NCBI GenBank assembly: GCA_030040815.1
Contig: JASHSZ010000520.1
Coordinates: forward strand, 1 to 6,415
Length of the DNA stretch: 6,415 bases
Direction: 5' to 3'
From: Streptosporangiaceae bacterium
GTDB taxonomy: Bacteria > Actinomycetota > Actinomycetes > Streptosporangiales > Streptosporangiaceae
Below, piece by piece: positions 5,122 through 6,415 of this stretch. A program made the position numbers and the translations under genes. The notes under the pieces are model-generated. The model was not told where the DNA came from. It saw only the letters and a list, made by a program, of their open reading frames with translations, and did not search any database. Numbering within the stretch: position 1 is the first letter of the stretch; every line of letters starts with the position of its first letter.

Positions 5122-6280
5122 GATACGTGTCTATCACCCCAGCGGCCTGTGCCGGTCGGTCAGCATGGCGCGCAGCCAGAACCGCCCGCGCCTGCCGGGC
5201 GATCTCGAGGTCCTCTCTGGCGGTGACGACCAGCACGCGGACCGGACCGGATCCGCTGATCTCCGCATCCGACGTCACGCGGTCCTGGGCCGGGTCGATG
5301 CTGACGCCGAGGAAGTCCAGGCCCGCGACGGCGGCCGCGCGAACCCGCGGGCTGTGCTCACCGACGCCGCCGGTGAATACCAGGGCGTCCAGGCCGTTTA
5401 GGGCCGCGACCATCGCGGCGATCTCCCGCCGCAACCGGTGCAGGTAGACATCGAGCGCGAGCTGGGCTCGCTGGTCACGGTTGTCGGCGGCCGCGAGCAC
5501 CTCGCGCATGTCGCCAGACGGAATGCCAGCCAGCCCGGCCAGCCCGGCCTGCTGCTCGAGCCCGTCCGCCACCTCGGTGAGGCCGAGGTCGCTGTGCTGC
5601 AGCAGCCAGGTAATCAGGCCGGGGTCGACGCTGCCGCTGCGGGTGGCCATCACCAGGCCCTCGAGCGGCGTGAAGCCCATCGTCGTGTCGACGCTGCGGC
5701 CCGCCGAGACGGCCGCTAGCGACGAGCCAGCACCGAGGTGACAGGTCACGATGCGCAACCCGGCCAGATCCTGGCCGAGCAGCTCGGCGGCGCGCCGGGC
5801 CGCGTAGCTGTGCGACAGCCCGTGGAACCCGTACCGGCGCAGGCCGAACCGGTGCGTCCAGGTGTCTGGCAGCGCGTACAAGGCGGCGGCCGGGGGCATC
5901 GCGGCGTGGAACGCCGTATCGAAGCACGCGACGCCGGGCACGCCTGGCAGCGCGCGGCGGGCCGCCTCGATCCCGGCCAGCGCCCGCGGCTGGTGCAACG
6001 GGGCGAGGTCGGTGAGGCTGGCGATCGCCGCGACGACGGCGTCGTCGATAAGGACCGCCTCGCTAAACGTGCTGCCGCCGTGCACGACGCGGTGCCCGAC
6101 GAGGTCGGCGTCGGGCAGGCTCCCGAGGAAATCGGACAGCTGCGGGTGATCCGCGCTGCCGTCCCACGGATCGAGGTCCAGTGAGCGCTCGACGCCGTCC
6201 GCCGGGCCGAGCACGCGGATCTTGAGGGTGCTCGACCCGGCGTTCACGACGATGACGGGCACGGGGTCGGCCGTCGTCAC
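5099..6280 (-). CDS. ackA: Acetate kinase
   Basis: The product is 393 residues from GTG 6280. The enzyme interconverts acetyl phosphate plus ADP with acetate plus ATP in the cytoplasm. ASKHA-fold motifs are in order: VNAGSSTLKIRV (N13), VGHRVVHGG (R64), APLHQP (93-98), FDTAFH (catalytic D121), RRYGFHGLSHSY (H153), CHLGAGSS (180-187), TTMGFTPLEGLVMATRSGSVDPG (R214), FTGGVGEH (302-309) and VTAREDLEIA with the metal-linked E356. Two usual asparagines are changed, to Gln in APLHQP and to His in GGVGEH. All core catalytic residues are kept. The frame is open to GTG 6340, but the extra residues are the phosphoketolase tail read in another frame. GTG 6280 overlaps the phosphoketolase stop as GTGA, and the family motif begins a few residues later. 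This context indicates that phosphoketolase-made acetyl phosphate is the substrate. Propionate kinase activity is also possible given the downstream dehydratase. Confidence 0.95.
   Translation of the reverse strand: MTTADPVPVIVVNAGSSTLKIRVLGPADGVERSLDLDPWDGSADHPQLSDFLGSLPDADLVGHRVVHGGSTFSEAVLIDDAVVAAIASLTDLAPLHQPRALAGIEAARRALPGVPGVACFDTAFHAAMPPAAALYALPDTWTHRFGLRRYGFHGLSHSYAARRAAELLGQDLAGLRIVTCHLGAGSSLAAVSAGRSVDTTMGFTPLEGLVMATRSGSVDPGLITWLLQHSDLGLTEVADGLEQQAGLAGLAGIPSGDMREVLAAADNRDQRAQLALDVYLHRLRREIAAMVAALNGLDALVFTGGVGEHSPRVRAAAVAGLDFLGVSIDPAQDRVTSDAEISGSGPVRVLVVTAREDLEIARQARAVLAARHADRPAQAAGVIDTYRDRAGDS
6277..6280 (-). other. GTGA stop/start overlap joining phosphoketolase and ackA
   Basis: On the minus strand the ackA start GTG (6280-6278) shares bases with the phosphoketolase stop TGA (6279-6277). 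No purine-rich ribosome binding site precedes it. This four-base overlap is the classic arrangement for re-initiation by the same ribosome, so the two enzymes are probably made in step. Confidence 0.8.
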
Positions 6281-6415
6281 CGGGCCGGCTGCGAGTGCTG
6301 CGCGGGCGGCGGCTGCCTGGGGGAGCCGGGCTGTGGCCACTGCCAGTTCTGCACCTCGGGCATGTCCTCGCCGTGTTCCCTGATCCAGGCCCGGTGCCTG
6401 GTCCGTGAGTCCACC
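6277..6415 (-). CDS. xfp: Phosphoketolase (xylulose-5-phosphate/fructose-6-phosphate type), C-terminal fragment
   Basis: The window edge cuts this gene. Codons run from base 6414 down to the TGA at 6279-6277 and give the last 45 residues. The stretch RHRAWIREHGEDMPEVQNW, then QW, matches the conserved C-terminus of bacterial phosphoketolases, which typically read like REHGEDxPEIxxWxW. A Pro/Gln-rich tail of about 19 residues follows. Phosphoketolase uses thiamine diphosphate to split xylulose 5-phosphate or fructose 6-phosphate with phosphate, giving acetyl phosphate and an aldose phosphate. The GTGA junction with ackA, which consumes acetyl phosphate, strongly supports the call. The catalytic domains and promoter lie outside the window, so nothing can be said about activity or regulation. 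Confidence 0.85.
   Translation of the reverse strand, partial: VDSRTRHRAWIREHGEDMPEVQNWQWPQPGSPRQPPPAQHSQPAR

Noticed and set aside
6281..6340. N-terminal extension of AckA beginning MATARLPQ
   Set aside because: These bases encode the phosphoketolase C-terminal tail in another frame. The GTGA overlap and the family N-terminus support GTG 6280.

Overview
The window is GC-rich chromosomal DNA with frequent GTG starts, G-rich Shine-Dalgarno sequences and gene families typical of soil-type Actinobacteria. The genus cannot be read from the sequence. I see no mobile element, RNA gene, CRISPR array or origin. The content looks like core or stress metabolism, not an accessory island.

Plus strand, left to right: the 3' part of an M28-fold peptidase-like gene with several catalytic positions changed (1-836); a small lipoprotein of unknown function (882-1370); a PPK2-family polyphosphate kinase (1431-2318); a flavin-dependent luciferase-like oxidoreductase (2427-3497); and a single-domain universal stress protein (3614-4072). 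Gaps between them are 45-116 bases. Hairpins at or near most gene ends suggest mostly separate transcription units.

Minus strand, right to left: the last 45 codons of a phosphoketolase, which has no long open frame of its own inside the window and is recognised from its C-terminal motif (6277-6415); acetate kinase ackA (5099-6280), whose GTG start overlaps the phosphoketolase stop as GTGA; and a PLP-dependent threonine/serine dehydratase-like gene (4144-5121), which overlaps ackA by 23 bases. This is a tight operon facing the stress-protein gene. A 10-bp hairpin (4134-4161) between the two blocks probably ends transcription from both sides.

Functionally, phosphoketolase makes acetyl phosphate from sugar phosphates and acetate kinase turns it into acetate and ATP. 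PPK2 makes nucleoside triphosphate from polyphosphate, and the stress protein probably binds ATP. The shared theme, which is inference, is ATP supply without respiration. The most unusual points are the dehydratase in the phosphoketolase/acetate kinase operon and the repeated placement of stop codons inside hairpins.
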